From Tannerella sp. (GTDB taxonomy: Bacteria > Bacteroidota > Bacteroidia > Bacteroidales > Tannerellaceae): 5,332 nucleotides of DNA. The DNA is taken from contig JAITBC010000091.1 of the NCBI GenBank assembly GCA_031283785.1, forward strand, positions 1 through 5,332, in the 5' to 3' direction. A model generated the notes under the pieces. It had not been told where the DNA came from. It made no database searches and was given only the letters and a program-made list of their open reading frames with translations. The position numbers were made by a program, and so were the translations under genes. The number at the start of each line of letters is the position of its first letter. Position 1 is the first letter of the stretch. This document shows, piece by piece, positions 5,222 to 5,332 of the stretch.

Positions 5222-5332
5222 ATGGGCAATAATTTAATACGTTTCGATTGGGCAGTCAAGCGCTTATTGCGACAGAAATCCAATTATGTAGTACTGGAAG
5301 GTTTGCTGTCCACACTGTTGAATGAAGATATT
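5222..5332 (+). CDS. Rpn-family recombination-promoting nuclease/putative transposase, N-terminal fragment (runs off right edge)
   Basis: Only the first 37 codons are inside the window. The segment IRFDWAVKRLLRQKSNYVVL followed by EGLLSTLLNEDI matches the highly conserved start of the Rpn family (PD-(D/E)XK nuclease family transposase), which Bacteroidales carry in many copies. Relatives of E. coli RpnA are DNA endonucleases that promote RecA-independent recombination. The PD-(D/E)XK catalytic residues would come later and cannot be checked. The ATG at 5222 is supported by the family start and by the promoter 28 bases upstream. The family call rests on a short but characteristic motif. Confidence 0.8.
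   Translation, partial: MGNNLIRFDWAVKRLLRQKSNYVVLEGLLSTLLNEDI

Noticed and set aside
1..5332. CRISPR array, tRNA or rRNA genes
   Set aside because: No spaced identical repeats, cloverleaf-like sequence or rRNA motif was seen on either strand.

Overview
The window looks like chromosomal DNA of a Bacteroidales bacterium (Bacteroides, Parabacteroides or a relative). The signs are a FeoA-FeoB fusion, promoter -7 boxes that match the Bacteroidetes consensus TAnnTTTG, A-rich rather than strong Shine-Dalgarno leaders, moderate-to-low GC, and the start of an Rpn-family nuclease of the type these genomes carry in many copies. The assignment is inferred from these features, not from a database match.

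Layout, left to right. The minus strand from 858 to the left edge encodes the N-terminal 286 residues of a FeoA-FeoB ferrous iron transporter. A 170-base divergent intergenic region follows. It holds a promoter facing each way and, between them, two palindromes sharing the outer half-sites TATCCC/GGGATA with centres 31 bp apart. To the right, on the plus strand, is a two-gene operon: a di-iron hemerythrin-like protein of the RIC/YtfE/ScdA type (1029-1721), overlapped by ATGA with a LuxR/NarL-type regulator whose receiver-like domain lacks the phospho-acceptor Asp (1718-2317). Converging on it from the right is a 733-residue radical SAM protein of the lysine 2,3-aminomutase (KamA) family (4559-2358, minus). 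It has a long N-terminal extension and an in-frame 21-nt repeat linker. A promoter near 4700-4730 implies a leader of about 135 nt.

The last 600 bases are mostly non-coding. They contain a possibly frameshifted coiled-coil coding remnant on the minus strand (5106-4818), an inverted repeat, and a promoter leading into the first 37 codons of an Rpn-family nuclease/putative transposase on the plus strand (5222 to the right edge).

How the genes may work together: ferrous iron import (FeoAB) and a RIC-type di-iron protein, whose relatives help repair iron-sulfur clusters and metalloproteins damaged by nitric oxide or oxidants, are divergent and flank a shared paired operator. The adjacent atypical regulator is the obvious candidate to bind it. 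The KamA-family enzyme is separate. Its key substrate-pocket positions read Lys and Asn where lysine 2,3-aminomutase has Asp and Asp, which is the pattern reported for glutamate 2,3-aminomutase, so lysine is an unlikely substrate. The best leads are this substrate switch and the iron/nitrosative-stress operator pair.
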